Shown: positions 1 to 13,734, counted from the stretch's first letter. The stretch is 64,000 nucleotides of DNA from Diprion similis (GCF_021155765.1 NC_060112.1:17360001-17424000), one strand, 5' to 3'. A program made the numbers and translations. The notes: generated by a model from the sequence alone, not told the origin.

Positions 1-400
1 CACATTCAACAGATAAAAATTCCGTCGCGTTTAACAATAGAACTAATGCAAGTAATTTAACCATTGGTCAAAGCACATAGATAGTTACTTGGAGGCGTCA
101 CTTAAAATGTTAAAATTATAATTTTTTATCAAAATTAGGCAATATTTGTATAGGTATGCCAAAATAATTGACAGGTTTTTCTTTTAGATAAACTCGTTGT
201 GGATATTTCAGTAAACTCTACACCAGCATAAAAAATAATATATTATATAATCCTAATATTAGCGCTCATCTACCCTTCTTTAGAATACATAAAGTAATCT
301 ACAGCAATTTGACATGCTAAAAGTGAATAAAAGCAATGGTAATCTCCTATGAGGAACATAAAAATCTAAAATTAAAACTTGACGATTATTTGATTTGATG

Positions 401-1901
401 CTAGTGAGATTTGAGCAGCTGTTTGATTTCGTCCTTCTCAGCTGCCTCAATGTAACTCGTGCCATCTGGTGTCGAACCATCAGGATTTGCCCCTCTTTCG
501 AGTAACAACTTCACACAATTCGTGTGTCCTTCCCAAATTGCTGCTAAAAGAGTTGTAATTCCGTGTTTGTCTGTTGCCTGTATAATTTATAACATTATTA
601 GCGCTATATCACATCACTTTTATAATTACACTATGATTGTTTCTTGCATTCATTAACTGATACACCAGGTTTTTCCAGAGCTAGGATAAAGCTAAACTTG
701 ACAAATCTGTAGTGAAAGTGCAGATTAGTAAATTTTTTTATGGAAGATTTTGTCTTTACATCTCAGGGCTGAATCCCCTCTTGGTAATTATGGTATCAAT
801 CAGCACTAATCATCCATGGTGAGAATGAAGAAAATATCAATCATGTAAGACCTTAATAATTTTTGCCAACCACTTTTCAGGGAAATGACAATATTCAAAC
901 AATAAAAATTTACATGCCGGATTACTTGCAGAGCTATAACGTTTTCTGAGATATGGCTTAATCTAAAATTAAAAAATATTATTCCTATAAGTCTGATCTA
1001 TCAGAATCGGGGATTTGCTGATTAATTAAATACTGCTTAGATATTCAGTACCCTCATGGAAGTAGAAAGAAGAATGTAGTAAACTTACATTTGCATCAGC
1101 TCCCTTTTCCAAAAGATATCTGAGCACGTCACCTTGGCCATAATCAGCAGCATAATGTAACGGTGTTCTCCCATCAATCATTTGATTCACGTCTATATCC
1201 TGCCATTAATAACATCATATTACGATCATAGTATTATAGTAACGTGTCTTTCAATTAAAACTTATTTTCTGTAATAGTAAGTCATCATGTTATTAAATAA
1301 AAATTAAGGCTTGCCAAAGATTGCTGATTGGAATTAAAATTTTGTGAAGCTCATGAAGTGGTTGGTATTCAAATAGAATGAAGATTAACACGCGGCCAAA
1401 CAGTGCAGATTTCTTTATACCCTGACAACGTGACTATTGTATGCGGTTGCTTCTGAGATGTACTAGAAAACATGTTCTACATTTAATGACGGAGTGGCCA
1501 GAAAAATAAACCTGTGTATGAATGAGTTGAAAATTCAAGAACTTTGCAATGTCGAACATACGGATAGTCAAATAGTGACAGATTTGAGAGAAACCCGCTA
1601 TTCGTAAAGGTCAAGGAACGCCTGCGATTACCGATAATTCTGACAACCAACTTGGAGTATTATCAGGATGACAGATGAAGAAATGAGCTCAGCTACTGAC
1701 GTGAAAATGTTATTCTGGCTTGTGAAATGATCAACTCATAGAATAAAGCTATCAAATTCAAATAGCGGGACAGAAATTGACAGCTAAGATGAAATTAAAT
1801 AAATTGTTTGCAGTGGTAAATGTCACACGAACCTTGTTCTCGACAATGTCCCGTACTTGATCAAGATCCCCGTTTTTGATCCCCCAAACCAGTTCGCTCA
1901 T
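401..1901 (-). CDS. Mtpn: Myotrophin (ankyrin-repeat protein V-1 homologue), 118 aa
   Basis: Three exons on the minus strand: 1833-1901, 1089-1199 and 401-577. They join in phase to 118 codons plus a TAG stop, exactly the length of vertebrate myotrophin. The N-terminus reads MSELVWGIKNGDLDQVRDIV, followed by ankyrin repeats whose signatures are visible (GRTPLHYAADYGQGDVLRYL around residues 34-53, then DKHGITTLLAAIWEGHTNCV in exon 3). In mammals the family binds and inhibits the actin capping protein CapZ and affects NF-kB dimers, in cytosol and nucleus; I infer the same role here. Introns have standard GT donors and AG acceptors (631 and 511 nt). The start is the ATG at 1899-1901, which gives the conserved N-terminus. 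The downstream neighbour SVWC is on the same strand but about 5 kb upstream and unrelated. I am very sure of the identity. Confidence 0.96.
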
Positions 1902-4900
1902 TTTAATTGTTGTTTAATAACAATTCTGAAATATCGCAAAAAATACTGCGGAATATGTATTTAAGATTTTTGAAACCGCTTGTCACTCAACATGAAATGA
2001 AATTGGTTAAGCGTTGATTTTCACCGAGAACGTAGCTCCGAGTCAGGAAACAATCGCCCGTCAACTATTGCCAATATGACAACACTAAAATCGACGTTAC
2101 ATCGAAAATTTTCTTCTGCCGTCAATTTTCGCCGAGTGGTACACCTGCTCTATCGATAATCGTCGATACACCCTCGAGATGTTTCGAACTCCTCCAGCCC
2201 ACTGACACATGTTACGTTGACTGAAGAATATTAATATAGAGATTGAAATTATAAATTTGAACTTGTTGAAGATGCACATTTCATCGAAATGAAAACTTGC
2301 AGACTTGAAAGACATTTCATTTCATTCTATAGATCCCCAATATCTTGAAACGAACCAAACGATTGGATCAATATTCAAGACAACTGCTAATAATGAAAAT
2401 CCATTCGTTTTTCTTCGGAATAAATCCATTAGTGTAATCTTAAATTGTGGAAGTCTGTAATTGAGTTGTTCTTTCAACGTGTTTACAGAGATGTTGATGT
2501 CATATCTTAGAAAATAAATCTACAAAAACTTTCGTTTCACAAAATGACACACAAGTACCTGCCATTGGAAAAATCTCATCATAAATACTGAATGTATTTT
2601 TTCCGTAAATCAAGCTTTTCATACAGGAGATTAGCTGATTGAACTAATATCGACGCTCACATAGTATATAGAGTGGCTTTCTACAGGAATGTCCAAACGG
2701 AAGTAATGCCTTGCACAGGGAAATCCGAACAACAAGAACCGATCACTTCTCCTTTTAATAGTGTACTATACCGTAATCAACCGAAGTTCAGCCTTGATCT
2801 GGCCAGCTAAAATATATTGATATTACACATATGGGTGAGTTCCTTCGGTGCAGAAATAGATAACAAAGAGGTGTGGTCTGCGTTGGAGAACGAGGTTGAA
2901 GTGAATGCTGCTCTACCGGTGACTGGTTTGTATATTGATCATCAGACAAAGCATAAAAGGAGCCAAAGCTTTTCTACGAGTTTGCTACTGTACCTTCGTG
3001 CGGCAGTGATACTTGATAACTCAGATACTTAAAATTAAATCATTCTTTTTTTAGCGCTATAACAAACAACCGCCATCAGTGTGACCAGTTTTTTCTTCTG
3101 TCCCCTTTACTTAACTTCCTTATTGGTCATTTTTTTGCAGTAAATTATACCAAGCTCGTTAACACAAAACACACATGAACACTCAAAGTGCAACGCACAC
3201 ATACAAATTATGAATCATTCCCAATGTCACCGTGACATTTCAAATGCAAATACAAATGTTACGACTTTGATGCATAATTTTTGTCAACGTTTTTATATCC
3301 TGTATCACATTCGGCAAAGTTCAATTGCTCTATAAATTTGGTTCTCGAAATCGTGCCGTATTAATCATCTATTAAGTTTTTATCATATTCAGTTATTCAA
3401 ATCGACGGCAGTATAAACGCGTGTATGTCTATGCAATTTTATTAATCACCTACGCACACACAACCGTTTAGCGCCAAAAATTATCATTCCTACACAAATT
3501 AAATATAATTACTAACACAAAGCTTCCTGGTATATATTGTATGTACATGGTGTCATGTTGTGAATAACAACTGCACAGTTCTTCTTTCATTCATTCGTAA
3601 GTCCGAACGAGGCAAGCTATATTGAAACGGCAGGCATGTATAAGTATAGTTTCTCCCTAATAGGTTGGTAATAATTTGAATTGCAACACGAGGGTAATTT
3701 CTCAGAGTTAACTTCAAACCGTTTACTGCAGGTAACACGAATAAACATCACAAGCATTAGAATTAAACACGTCAAATAGAATTGCACTCTCTAACTAATT
3801 GCAATAGCCAGGCGCAAGATGTAACGGCGCTTGTAATATAACATCTGTATACAATTTGACGTCGTTACAATCTAGGTGGAATAAAAGACCTTAATTCTTG
3901 AAAATTTACTTTCTTCATCGAGAGACTCACAAAATTTCGCTGCAATTATTTTTACGTGGAAAGTTTCACATACTCGTCCTTTGTGCCATGTTCCGGTAAA
4001 AAATCAACTCAATCCTGTACCTAGAAAACTATATCTACGAGCTGTATACTAGACCGTAGAATTAAGAAATATCTGCAGGATATGTACAATTCGTTTGGAT
4101 CATATGGAATATTACCCGATGGTCAGAAGCGGTAACAAAGAGCGGTGTTTTCACCAGCTACATATCCTTTTCGCACCTACTCAAACACAGTTCTCTCTGT
4201 CTCATGTATACGCCTGCGATATTTCGCGTGCAAACTTTGTCTGTAGTGGTGTCGTGAGGACTTATCGCTTTCAGAACATCGCCAGTATGGTCGAGGATTT
4301 TGTTCTTTTTTCTCTTTTTCTTTCTTCAATGCAATTAAGATCACACGGATTATCCATTAATTCCAAGGAATTGATATCGATGATAATGGACGGTTAAAGT
4401 AGCATATAATAAGTGCAATACGAAAAGGAATCCAGATTGAAATTGAGCGTGATTGTCTCATAAATCACTGCAGCATGCAGAACAGGATTTGCATCTGTGT
4501 CCCCGCGCTGATTCATTATTCGATAAAGCTTTGCATGATCGTATGTTTACACCTATGTATGCACGTACACATGTCTACGCACGAACTTACCATGTTCGGT
4601 ATTGTTGATTCTTGAATAACTCTCACTATACCTTCCACTTGGCCGATGTATATGTATAATGCACAAGGTAAGTGTTGCCCCCGTTTCTAGCATCTGCAGG
4701 AATATCCCCAAGACGTCTCTCGCAAAGTGAGTGCAGACTTGCCAAGGTGTACTGTATGACTATACATAAGTAAAAAAGACTTTCACGCGAAAGTACGGGT
4801 ACGGATCGTGAGGACCATATTCCGTACACAGCAAACGTCTCAAGTAGGCCTATAATAAAGCGTATAACTTATTGCGGAAGGGGGATTCTAATCATGTTCA

Positions 4901-6649
4901 TTTCTTTCAGACATGGTACACAATTACATGCATGTAAATATGTGTATTTACACAGCGGAGTGGGTTTAATTTTTTGCAGACACGATGCATCTTATATACC
5001 TATAATTAATACATGTGTACGGTATACATATAACTCCGCAACGAGGAGCGAACTTTTACTTTAGCATCGAAAGGCGAACCGCGGTAGAGAGGTGAAAAAA
5101 AATAAATAAAAATTCACGGAACTCTACAAGCTGGATCACTTTCGATTCCGCCCAGCACCAGCTTGTGTATCGCTTATCCAGACGCCTTAGCTATGTACCG
5201 TGCAGTACGTTGGGTCGAATAATAAAGGCAGGAGAATAGAAAAATCAAACGTTTATAATAAACTTTATTCACGCAGTCAACGTTCGTACATACATGTATG
5301 TATGTACATACATGAAATGGCCCGACTCGCTTTGCTTTCGTGGCCTATTTCACGTTCGCGGTTCACGGTTCACGGCTTACGCAATCCCCAACTTTATTAT
5401 ACCTACCTGTCTTGATATTTAAGTGTAGACTGTATTCCGAGGAAACGACTTCCTGAAATTCGTATTTCCAAGCCTAAACGACATCTTTTTTTGAGTATGT
5501 CAAAAGTTACACGGCACTCTTGTGTAATTATACCAAATCACTTCTGGGACGAAGCAAAATTCAAATACCTGGCTGTAGGTATGAAATGGTAAAATATACC
5601 TTCCACGGAATTTTCTCGAACCGTATACAATTTCTTGCCACTCATTAGCAAACATCGCACAAGTAACACGTATATATTCCAGTTTTTCCATTTCAACGGC
5701 GTCACGTACAAATATCGCGCAAACAAGGTGCTACCGGAATTAATATACATATTTAGAACCCTGCATGCGTGACCATAATATCCACAAGCCTACCTAAACT
5801 CAATGAGGCGCGACCGTGACCATGACTAGTACGTTTTTGTAACGGTGCGTAATGGGTAGGATTGTTTAACACTCCAAGTTTTCTTTTTTCATCGAAGTTT
5901 GTATTCTGTGAAGTGACAAATAAATCGATAGAAAGGGAATCACAGCGTGAACAAAGGGATGAGTTTACTTCTCTGGTGATTCACGAATGCGAGTATTCCC
6001 ACATGGTCTAACAATCGTGTGCCGAATTTTTTCTACCTCTCATTGTTTGACGCTACTGCCGCAGGAAAGGAATCAAGATTAAATTTTAGGAGGGATTTGA
6101 CTATGATGGGTTATCAGGACGGAGCGATAATAATACAGAATAAAACCCCAACGAGTATATTATTAAATAATTATTAATTCAATTAATCACATAAAGTTAC
6201 AATCACACATGTTTACAGTACACTGCAGCGCTCGTTCCAAGCTGCACATTGAACAGAATTTCGATTTCTGACTGCTGTTGTAATAACTCCGAGTACGTGG
6301 ATGATTTGTGGTCGTTATACATTATGCGAATAATGCATAATCGCACGAGGATATAAAATAATAGTCAATTTACGACAGACTTCAGCCGGCTAAGATGCTA
6401 TTACAATATCAATACGTGATATGTATATATGTATAATTCTAGTTTACAAATCCAGAGAATCTTGCCGAAAAATTCTAGTATAAGTACAATATGTAAAATA
6501 ATCGTTGAAATCGTCTTCGCATGGACGAAATATATAGGTGAAATTTAGTTAACAAACTAGAGGACTCGTAATTTTCTGACATAATTGTTGCACGGTATCA
6601 AATGAAGTTTTGGGGCAAGGTCGAAACATCGTAATAATATATTATCGAT
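1902..6649. other. Intergenic spacer, no gene recognised
   Basis: About 4.7 kb between the myotrophin start and the SVWC polyadenylation signal. Open frames here are all under about 100 codons, have low-complexity composition and match no family I know. There are short TATG/CATA-type simple repeats, for example a palindromic ACATGTATGTATGTACATAC run near 5288-5312. The myotrophin promoter must lie near 1902-2100, but I see no diagnostic TATA element. Confidence 0.6.
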
Positions 6650-6655
6650 TTTATT
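6650..6655 (-). terminator. Polyadenylation signal for the SVWC gene
   Basis: TTTATT on the plus strand, i.e. AATAAA on the minus strand, about 145 nt downstream of the SVWC stop codon at 6801. Position and sequence fit a poly(A) signal; the cleavage site is not determined. Confidence 0.55.
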
Positions 6656-6800
6656 TACAAACAACGGTCTCCGGACGAAGTTGCATCACAGTACGGACGT
6701 AGAATTAGATTCGTTGATTGAAGAATCACGCAGCGGAAGCCGTACCGTGCTGGGAAAAGTAATGCTTGGGGGGAGGGCGAAGCTTTGGGGACAAGGAATT

Positions 6801-9672
6801 TTAAGCTTTGGGGGTTGTGCTTGAGGCGGCGGCAGCGGCGGCAGCTTTCTCTGCGGCTTCGACCTCAGCGGCAGTTGCCGGTGCGACAGTTGGGATTTCG
6901 GGATACTCGAGCTTCGCCCCCTCCTCGCACTCGAAGATGGGACAACAATCCGGGAAGCTCGCGGTCTTGTTCGTCTTTTCGGAGAGCTTGCACTTGGGGT
7001 TGCTCTTGGGGAGGGGTCCGCAATCCTCGACGAGTTCAAGGAGGATCTCGGAGTTTCCTTCGGCGGATACACAGGTCGAACGTCCGCAGAAAGGCGCGAG
7101 TTCCCAAGACTGGCCAACGTCGATGGTAGCGCAACGAGTCGAGGCGAAGCAGACGCCCGGGAAATCTGGAACATCGAAACAATTCGGGGTCAGTTTTTGC
7201 CGGACAATTATCGGCACCGAGAGGACGGTGATTCAGCCATGGGATCGATGCGTATTTACGATCGATCATGTACCGTAGAGATCGGATAACGCGTAGCCAA
7301 GAGCTGTGGCTATCCGGAGTTGCAGAGTGTATCCTGCGAGCGTGATGCAGTTGCACTAGAAACTCAAGGAGAGACACTTTCACTGCCATCGTCCGAGCAT
7401 TTGTGCAACGGGCTTATGCGACCTACGTCGACGCGACGACGCAGGCTGGGTCGACTCGAGTCTCGTGTTTAACCGCGGATTACGCACTACTTACTTTACT
7501 AATCAGTAAAACAGCGAACGCGAGCTGGATCTGCAGGAGCAAAACATGCGTAGGTGTAACACAAGCGCACTCTGATCATTGCAGGCATAAACGTTCGTTG
7601 GATGCATGGCGATAGAAGTAATTCACGTGTGGGAGAAGAGCGGACGCGAATGAGTTTACCGACGTTCAAGTTTTCCCGAGGATTCTACTGTATAACATTC
7701 GAAGGCGTGCCGATCATGACGATCCGTTTGTTCATACGTGCCGTGATTTTTCACCGATACATTATAAGCCCTGTTCGATCCAGGTCGCTTGTACCGCAGG
7801 TTTAACGAGATATGAGAAGAAAACTCCATCAGTATAGAATTGTCCTATTTAGTTTTTTTTTTCCAACTTTTCAGCCCGCGAAAATTAACTTTCGACTGGA
7901 TAGAGAACGGTCGAAGTGAAAGGAGTTTTTGAATCCATCTTTTCTGACGCTAGACGAGATGTGGGTGTCTTTTTCTACTTTTTTACAGTCTACAATGTCG
8001 CCTGTATTGGTCACCGGTAGTCATAGAACTGCAACGCTTGAATAATTGATGAGGTAATAAGTATATACGCTAGAAGCGTGAATTGATCGTTAACATTCAG
8101 CTATCGTTTGCGGAATGGAATAATCGTGGCTGGTCACGCGTCACGTTTGCACGGCTGCACGGAAGCTCTCAGATTGTTGGCGGAATGAAGATTGAATATC
8201 AGGACTTGCCTCTGGAGATCTGATTCAAGTTGCAATATGATATTTTATATACATATATTATCGAAAAAACGAGTTTGACCGGTGGCTGTATAATGACAAC
8301 GAAAGGCGAAAGTGCAAGACACGTGATCGTATAACGCCAGCTGTTTACAAGTGACAAAGAGATTTTCTCTTTGGCAATGGTCATTACCAACGATGAATTT
8401 GCATTAACATTTTTGTCCGTTGACATGCTCGCTACTTCGAATACACCGACTTTCACGCTTCAAAGAAGGAGAAACCCGCGGTGATTTACCCGATCGTCGT
8501 TTGTTCGAATTGACATCACGCGATGATTTCACATACGCGGCTTAACGCAAACTCGTGACACTTGAGAAACTGGGTCTGACCTTAAGGATAAGTATCGCGT
8601 ACCGACAACTAACTTCAACTGGGTCATTGCAGTTTAAGGTTTACCTAAGCGAGCGCAAACTTGCTCGTTGGAATGCCAAGGATCTCTTCTGTGACAAATC
8701 TGAATGATTCGCTGATCTAGTTTTTTTTTTTACTAGTTTGTTCTACGGAAATATACAAAAAACTCTACACGATGTCCTCCTTTTCGTTCATGGTCTCTGC
8801 CTTGACTCGGCGTCGGGATAAATTATTTTGCATTCAATAATTCTCTGCTCCAGTTCAAGTTGAGCGTTCTTATATCAATTGCAGTCTTTAGGATCTCATT
8901 CTTTTTGAGGAAAAAAAACGGTCGAACATTTTTCCGATGTGAAAGATTTATAGAACCACCCTCCCCCCAAATCGATCTGCATTATTCGGAGCAGAATTAT
9001 AACATATTTTTGGTTTCAGAATGTGCTCATCCTCAACAAAAAAAAAATGAATAATACTACAATTCACTGGGTATTTTCGATTTCAAACCTCAATTTGTTC
9101 GTTTATAGTTTCCAAGTGGGTACGATTGGAAAAATGAAGTACAAGATTTTGATTCAACCAGTGCTTCCAGCATAGCAAAGGATCTTAATTTGAAGTGGCT
9201 TGCATGAGTTGCGAGTTCAAAATCCCGTCGATCAGGTTTCCGTATTAAAAGAACAGGATGAAGCAACGCGCGTTCTGAACAAGCATGCATGAAGAAACTA
9301 TAGACGAGAGTCATATTCGGCCAAAAATAACATGAATGGTATTTTCTCCAATTTTGATGTATGGAGATAAAAATGAGCGTTACTATGATTTAGATACTGG
9401 TAAATGGTGTGTAATTGAAACGGAAAAAAAGCACCAGGCTTTAAGAATACATGCAGAGATTTAGGGAGTGAGGATCAATTACTGCGGCTTTGTGCAAAGG
9501 ATGCCAGTTTTTCGATCGAACAAACGCCCAGGATACTTCAACAATACGTACCGCGAAGAACATCAGCAGGAATGAGCCTGCGGAAGGTCTTGGGCCTTTC
9601 CTCTTCCTTCTTGTCTTCGGCCGACGCGTAGAATAGCGCGGCAACGAGGGTGATGGCTACGACGAACTTCAT
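6801..9672 (-). CDS. Secreted single-domain von Willebrand factor type C (SVWC) protein, 161 aa
   Basis: Two minus-strand exons, 9552-9672 and 6801-7165, joined across a 2386-nt intron in phase 1, giving 161 aa. Residues 1-18 (MKFVVAITLVAALFYASA) form a textbook signal peptide. A charged linker follows, then an SVWC domain at about residues 41-118, beginning DFPGVCFASTRC and ending PDCCPIFEC. I count nine cysteines where the family usually has eight; the extra one is in STRC. After the domain comes an Ala/Glu-rich and Thr-rich tail (about residues 119-161) that is not part of the fold. SVWC proteins are small secreted arthropod proteins. Some (Vago) are induced by viral infection and signal to JAK-STAT, others respond to nutrition or bacteria, so the exact role here is unknown. 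The start is fixed by the signal peptide and by a TATA promoter about 120 nt upstream. The short ATG frame beginning at 7217 is intron read-through. Confidence 0.92.
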
Positions 9673-9766
9673 GATTCAAGCAACTCTGCGTTGGCGAGTT
9701 AGAAAGAAGCAGAGGAGACGCGGAGGCCCGAAGTCAAAAACGATCTGAGTGTGCACCGATTAAGAC

Positions 9767-9799
9767 TGGTGGGCCCGATCGGCGTCCTGACGTTTTATA
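9767..9799 (-). promoter_or_regulatory. TATA-containing core promoter of the SVWC gene
   Basis: On the minus strand TATAAAAC occupies 9799-9792. Thirty-two bases downstream is an ACCAGTC sequence with its A at 9767, resembling the arthropod initiator. The ATG follows at 9672, so the leader would be about 95 nt. The spacing is ideal for a TATA/Inr promoter, typical of an inducible or highly expressed secreted protein. Confidence 0.7.
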
Positions 9800-9812
9800 C
9801 TCGAGCCCTGGG

Positions 9813-9844
9813 CGACGCCTCGACGCCTCGACGCCTCGACGCCC
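9813..9844. repeat. Four tandem 8-bp units (CGACGCCT) just upstream of the TATA box
   Basis: Units at 9813-9820, 9821-9828 and 9829-9836 are identical; a fourth at 9837-9844 differs in its last base. They begin 13 bases upstream of the TATA box of the SVWC gene and could be a replication-slippage run or a clustered factor site. Confidence 0.75.
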
Positions 9845-12800
9845 CCCAGGAGTCCCCACCGAAAGTATCCTCTTACCCTACCTTCAAGACCGCCAAACGC
9901 TCCCGGAGATGTCTCCTTCGCCGAGTTGGCGCGCCTTCACCTCCAGATTGCTACGGGTATTCCATGCCGGAATTATATTCACTACCTCTTCCAATCGCGG
10001 GCGTTCATAAATTGAAGAGAAACATTAAAAAACGCTACTAGTGCCATTTTTTCATAGAAATTTTTTTTATTCAGACAATACGTGTGTTAGGAGGCCAAGT
10101 TTTTCTAAAGTCAATTTTTTTTTTTTAGTAATAGTTGCAACCTTTTTCAATTATCGTTAACCCTGCCGTGTAATTCTGGAGCATTCGAGAGTGTAGATAT
10201 CTAAATATTTTGTTCGGGGAAACACCGGTCGGTCTTTTCTGATTTTAAAACTTTAGCATTAAACGTGTTATTCACGATTTTCGATCAGTTTCAATATGTA
10301 ATCAGATTTTTCTCTACTATTATAATAAAGGACCCTCTAATCTAGAAAAATATCAAGTCATATCGAGAAACGAGTCTGCGAATGCAGACAGGATATTTCG
10401 AAATCGATTTAACTACATAGTAACTTTTCCAACCATCCGGGAGTAAGTATGATTAGCAATCGATTGCGAGTTGCATCGTTTGCTCAATTCATTATTGTAC
10501 ACAAGCTGCAATCGTCATTCGACGGATATGTCCGAAGAATTTCGAATCCCAATCATTTTCATCGCATCCTGTGCTAAATCTCACAATTAACACAATAATG
10601 CGAGACGATCTTCGGACGAAGGCGCGTGAAATTTACATTGCTGCTGAAATTGGGAAATCATTTCATTATACTTCTTGTAAATATAATGAAAACGCCTTTT
10701 GTCCCTGAGAATGGCTGGTGATTTGAAGGAGATTAGATCGCGATAACTGCGGTAGAAAAAATATTGAATTCTATATGTCGCATACCCTTTATTGGTGAAT
10801 GATCAAGAAACTGCGAGCTATAGAATTACGCCTTGATTTGCGCAGCTAGCTTAGCTGGCAATTGGTCCAGTTCATCAATAATTTCTAAGCCACTATATAC
10901 AGTAAAAGTGGGTCGATCGTCATCGCGAAATAATAATAAATCCCTGCCAAATAAGAATTATTTCTCGATTTTCGAACCTCGATTTCACACTGTCTATATT
11001 TTTTAATACACTTTCTTTTCACCTTATACACGCCGCAGTACACATGCAGTCTATATAATGCACGCCTATATGCATATTTGCCGATGAATCTGTGAATCCA
11101 TTTACGCTTGCATTACGCTGTATAAAAAATTCGGAACATAAAAAGTGAACAATTTCGTCCAGGCATAAAACGACATCGAAAATTCCCGTATCTCGACCTG
11201 CAATTTCACAACCGTAATGATCAATGACTCTGTTCATAAACACATCGAGACGTCGAAATTTTCCATCAAATTATATATCTATACATACGTTTACCAAGCG
11301 TACAGCGAATCCAAGAACTAACTTGTATTTCATTGGCTTCCTTTTATACAATTAACCAGACGTTTCTCAGCTGCAGTAAGATCGTTTTACTTCCCGTCAT
11401 GTTCGGCGTGAAAGTGTATTTACGAATATGGCGGTCTTTGTCTGTAAGTTGAGTCAGGATCTCTTCGCGTCCGAGATCCTGAAAAATGAGAAATGCGTCA
11501 TATGTTTTTTGGATCTCAAAATAGCACCCGAATAAATGGAAATACGACTGTGACATTTTGTCCGATAAAGATTCATATCTATATAGCGTTCGTGTGTGTT
11601 GCTACTCAAGGAAATCAACGTTACATTACTAAACCCGCGTAGCTGAGCCGCAAACTGGAAAGTAGGAAGGTGTAATGATGCGTTGCTCTGTTCAACATTT
11701 TTTGCATATTACTTTGTTAATAGAACAACAACAGTACATATGACAGAGAGTGTTTACAAGCTTTGAACACCTCGTGGGATTAGATCGCAGATCAAAGCGA
11801 CAACCTGCGCTCTCAGATTTCCAATCGGAAAAAACGAAACTTATATGTTTGTTTTCTATTCTTAACATCGTGTTGTCTCGTCGAAGTTCGATATATCAGT
11901 GTAAATAAACCGATTACAAAATATTCGGAAATGCAAATTAGTTAATAATTTACGTAAACTTGTCTTACAACTTCAGTTGATCATTAGTGGAATTTTCCCT
12001 ACTAATACCATGTAATTATAATCCGATACAGAGACACTTTCTTCGCATCTGCATCATTCTGCGACTTCTAACGTGCTAGTTCAAATAAACGTGTGTATAT
12101 TAAAACTAACGTATCGCGTTCTGGATCTGAAATGACGTAAATCACTCGTCGTTGGTCTTCAAAGGCACATAAGACATACACATAGGTAGGTCGTATGTAC
12201 CTCTGCAGCATTAATACGCCTGTGTGTGAATGTCAACGAAGTAACGAATGATTCATATACGTCGCAGCAAAACTTTACGCAATGCAGGCTGCAGGCTGTC
12301 TGCAAAAATTTCGCATACTATACATAATCCATGAAAGAAAAAATGAACCGACATCCTCTTGTGCTTGAAAAATTCATCGTTTTTTTTTTTCTTTACATTG
12401 AATCGAGAGTATAGAGACCGATCTCGATTTACTTTGCTTTGGAGATGACCTGCGGTCAAACGGCTTGTGGAAAAGGTGAAAGCAGATCGCAGGAAAGATC
12501 ATCAAATACGCTTCCTCGCATCGACGAATATACCTGTATAGCACATGGATCTCACCTTCTCCTGCAGATGTATTTATTGCCTGCAGCTCACAGTCTCCGC
12601 TTGGTTTCTTTCAAGCTGCATTCGTGCCATGGCGCATGGTAATAATTCTCCGAAGCCCCGATATAATATTTACGCGTGGTATTTAAGTATGCAATGGACA
12701 TAATTTTTTTACCTCAACTATAATTCGATTTTCGCTTTCATTCCTCATTTCATTTTCGTCAAAACTTTTTACTCCATCGAGATAGAAATTAACTTTCTAC

Positions 12801-13283
12801 CACTGTTTAAGATCGACGGCCGGATCCATACACGGTTAATCTGTACAAGGAGACTATATGAATAAGATTAATGTACATATTTACCGTAGGTGTAGTTCGT
12901 TATGTCTACAGTCCGACGAAGATGCTCATACATACATAATATATTCCGAAATAGATATATTAGTTGTTGCGTAAGCTGACTGTTGGCAAAACATATTTAC
13001 TATACTTGTGGTGGATGCAAATGTACCACATCTTGTAATATAAATCTCGATTGTTGCTTTTAAAATAATATTCTCTACATATAAATTCCCATATGCTGTT
13101 TGACAATACATTCACCTACGTTGTGAAAGTAACGTTATTATACTGTTGTTAACTCGAAGATCATGAGTATACTATACATGTATATCAGTGAGATGCCTTA
13201 AATTTCGTACGATAAATTTCTAACTTGTTGTTTCTCATGATGGATAAAACGGGAATTCTTACCTATATTGTATGTATAGATTT
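9845..13283. other. Gene desert, first part
   Basis: No open frame here looks coding: frames are short, overlap on both strands and lack family motifs. The base composition is AT-rich with poly-T runs (for example near 10066 and 10116). I see no exon with convincing flanking splice sites. Distal regulatory DNA cannot be excluded. Confidence 0.5.
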
Positions 13284-13734
13284 GGGTGGTCCTTATTTGG
13301 GGGTCGGAAAAATTTTCATTAGGACGCCCCCAGATCTGTTCAAAACAATAAAAAAAATCTACGTATAGTCTAAAGCCTCTACGTCAACTGGAACACATGC
13401 TTCTAGACTCCGAAACTTTTAAATGCAAAATACATGTAGTTTTTACAACCATAGTTATTTCGTTTTGTATGACCTTCGTATAAGTTGAGAAACCGATTTG
13501 AAACGTGGCAGAGTTGTTGCTTATAATAGGAACAGGAACAAACCCTAAAAATATCAAAATTTAATAATTATTGTTTCCTTACATATAAGCTCAATAAAAG
13601 CTATGCTATAAAGCTTATGCATAAAAAGAAATATACTTTGATTTGCACGGATTTTTTTCATTGATTTGGTATATATTTGGGGAGGGAGGGGGGTCCCAAT
13701 AAAAAAATTTCCGGACCCCAAGTGAAGACCACCC
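13284..13734. mobile_element. Non-autonomous DNA transposon (MITE-like), 451 bp, with long terminal inverted repeats
   Basis: The left end starts GGGTGGTCCTTATTTGGGGG (13284). The reverse complement of the right end starts GGGTGGTCTTCACTTGGGGT (13734). The match continues for about 45 bp through a G/C-rich block followed by GGAAAAATTTT-like and ATTAGGAC-like sequence. The interior has no transposase frame. An obvious target-site duplication is not visible, so the superfamily is unassigned. The structure itself is seen directly in the sequence. Confidence 0.8.

Noticed and set aside
4095-4397. 100-codon plus-strand frame in the myotrophin-SVWC spacer
   Set aside because: No family motif, no flanking splice sites and no promoter evidence.
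5281-5315. TACATACATGTATGTA-type palindromes resembling regulatory half-sites or CRISPR-like repeats
   Set aside because: Simple TATG/CATA microsatellite seen at many places in the window; no spacer-repeat array exists.
6808-7278. Plus-strand open frame of 156 codons rich in alanine
   Set aside because: It is the antisense of the SVWC coding exon; the alanine-rich start mirrors the GC-rich Ala codons of the real gene. There are no motifs of its own.
7036-7389. Minus-strand frame over the start of SVWC exon 2 and its upstream intron
   Set aside because: It is in a different frame from the conserved cysteine pattern and crosses the splice acceptor.
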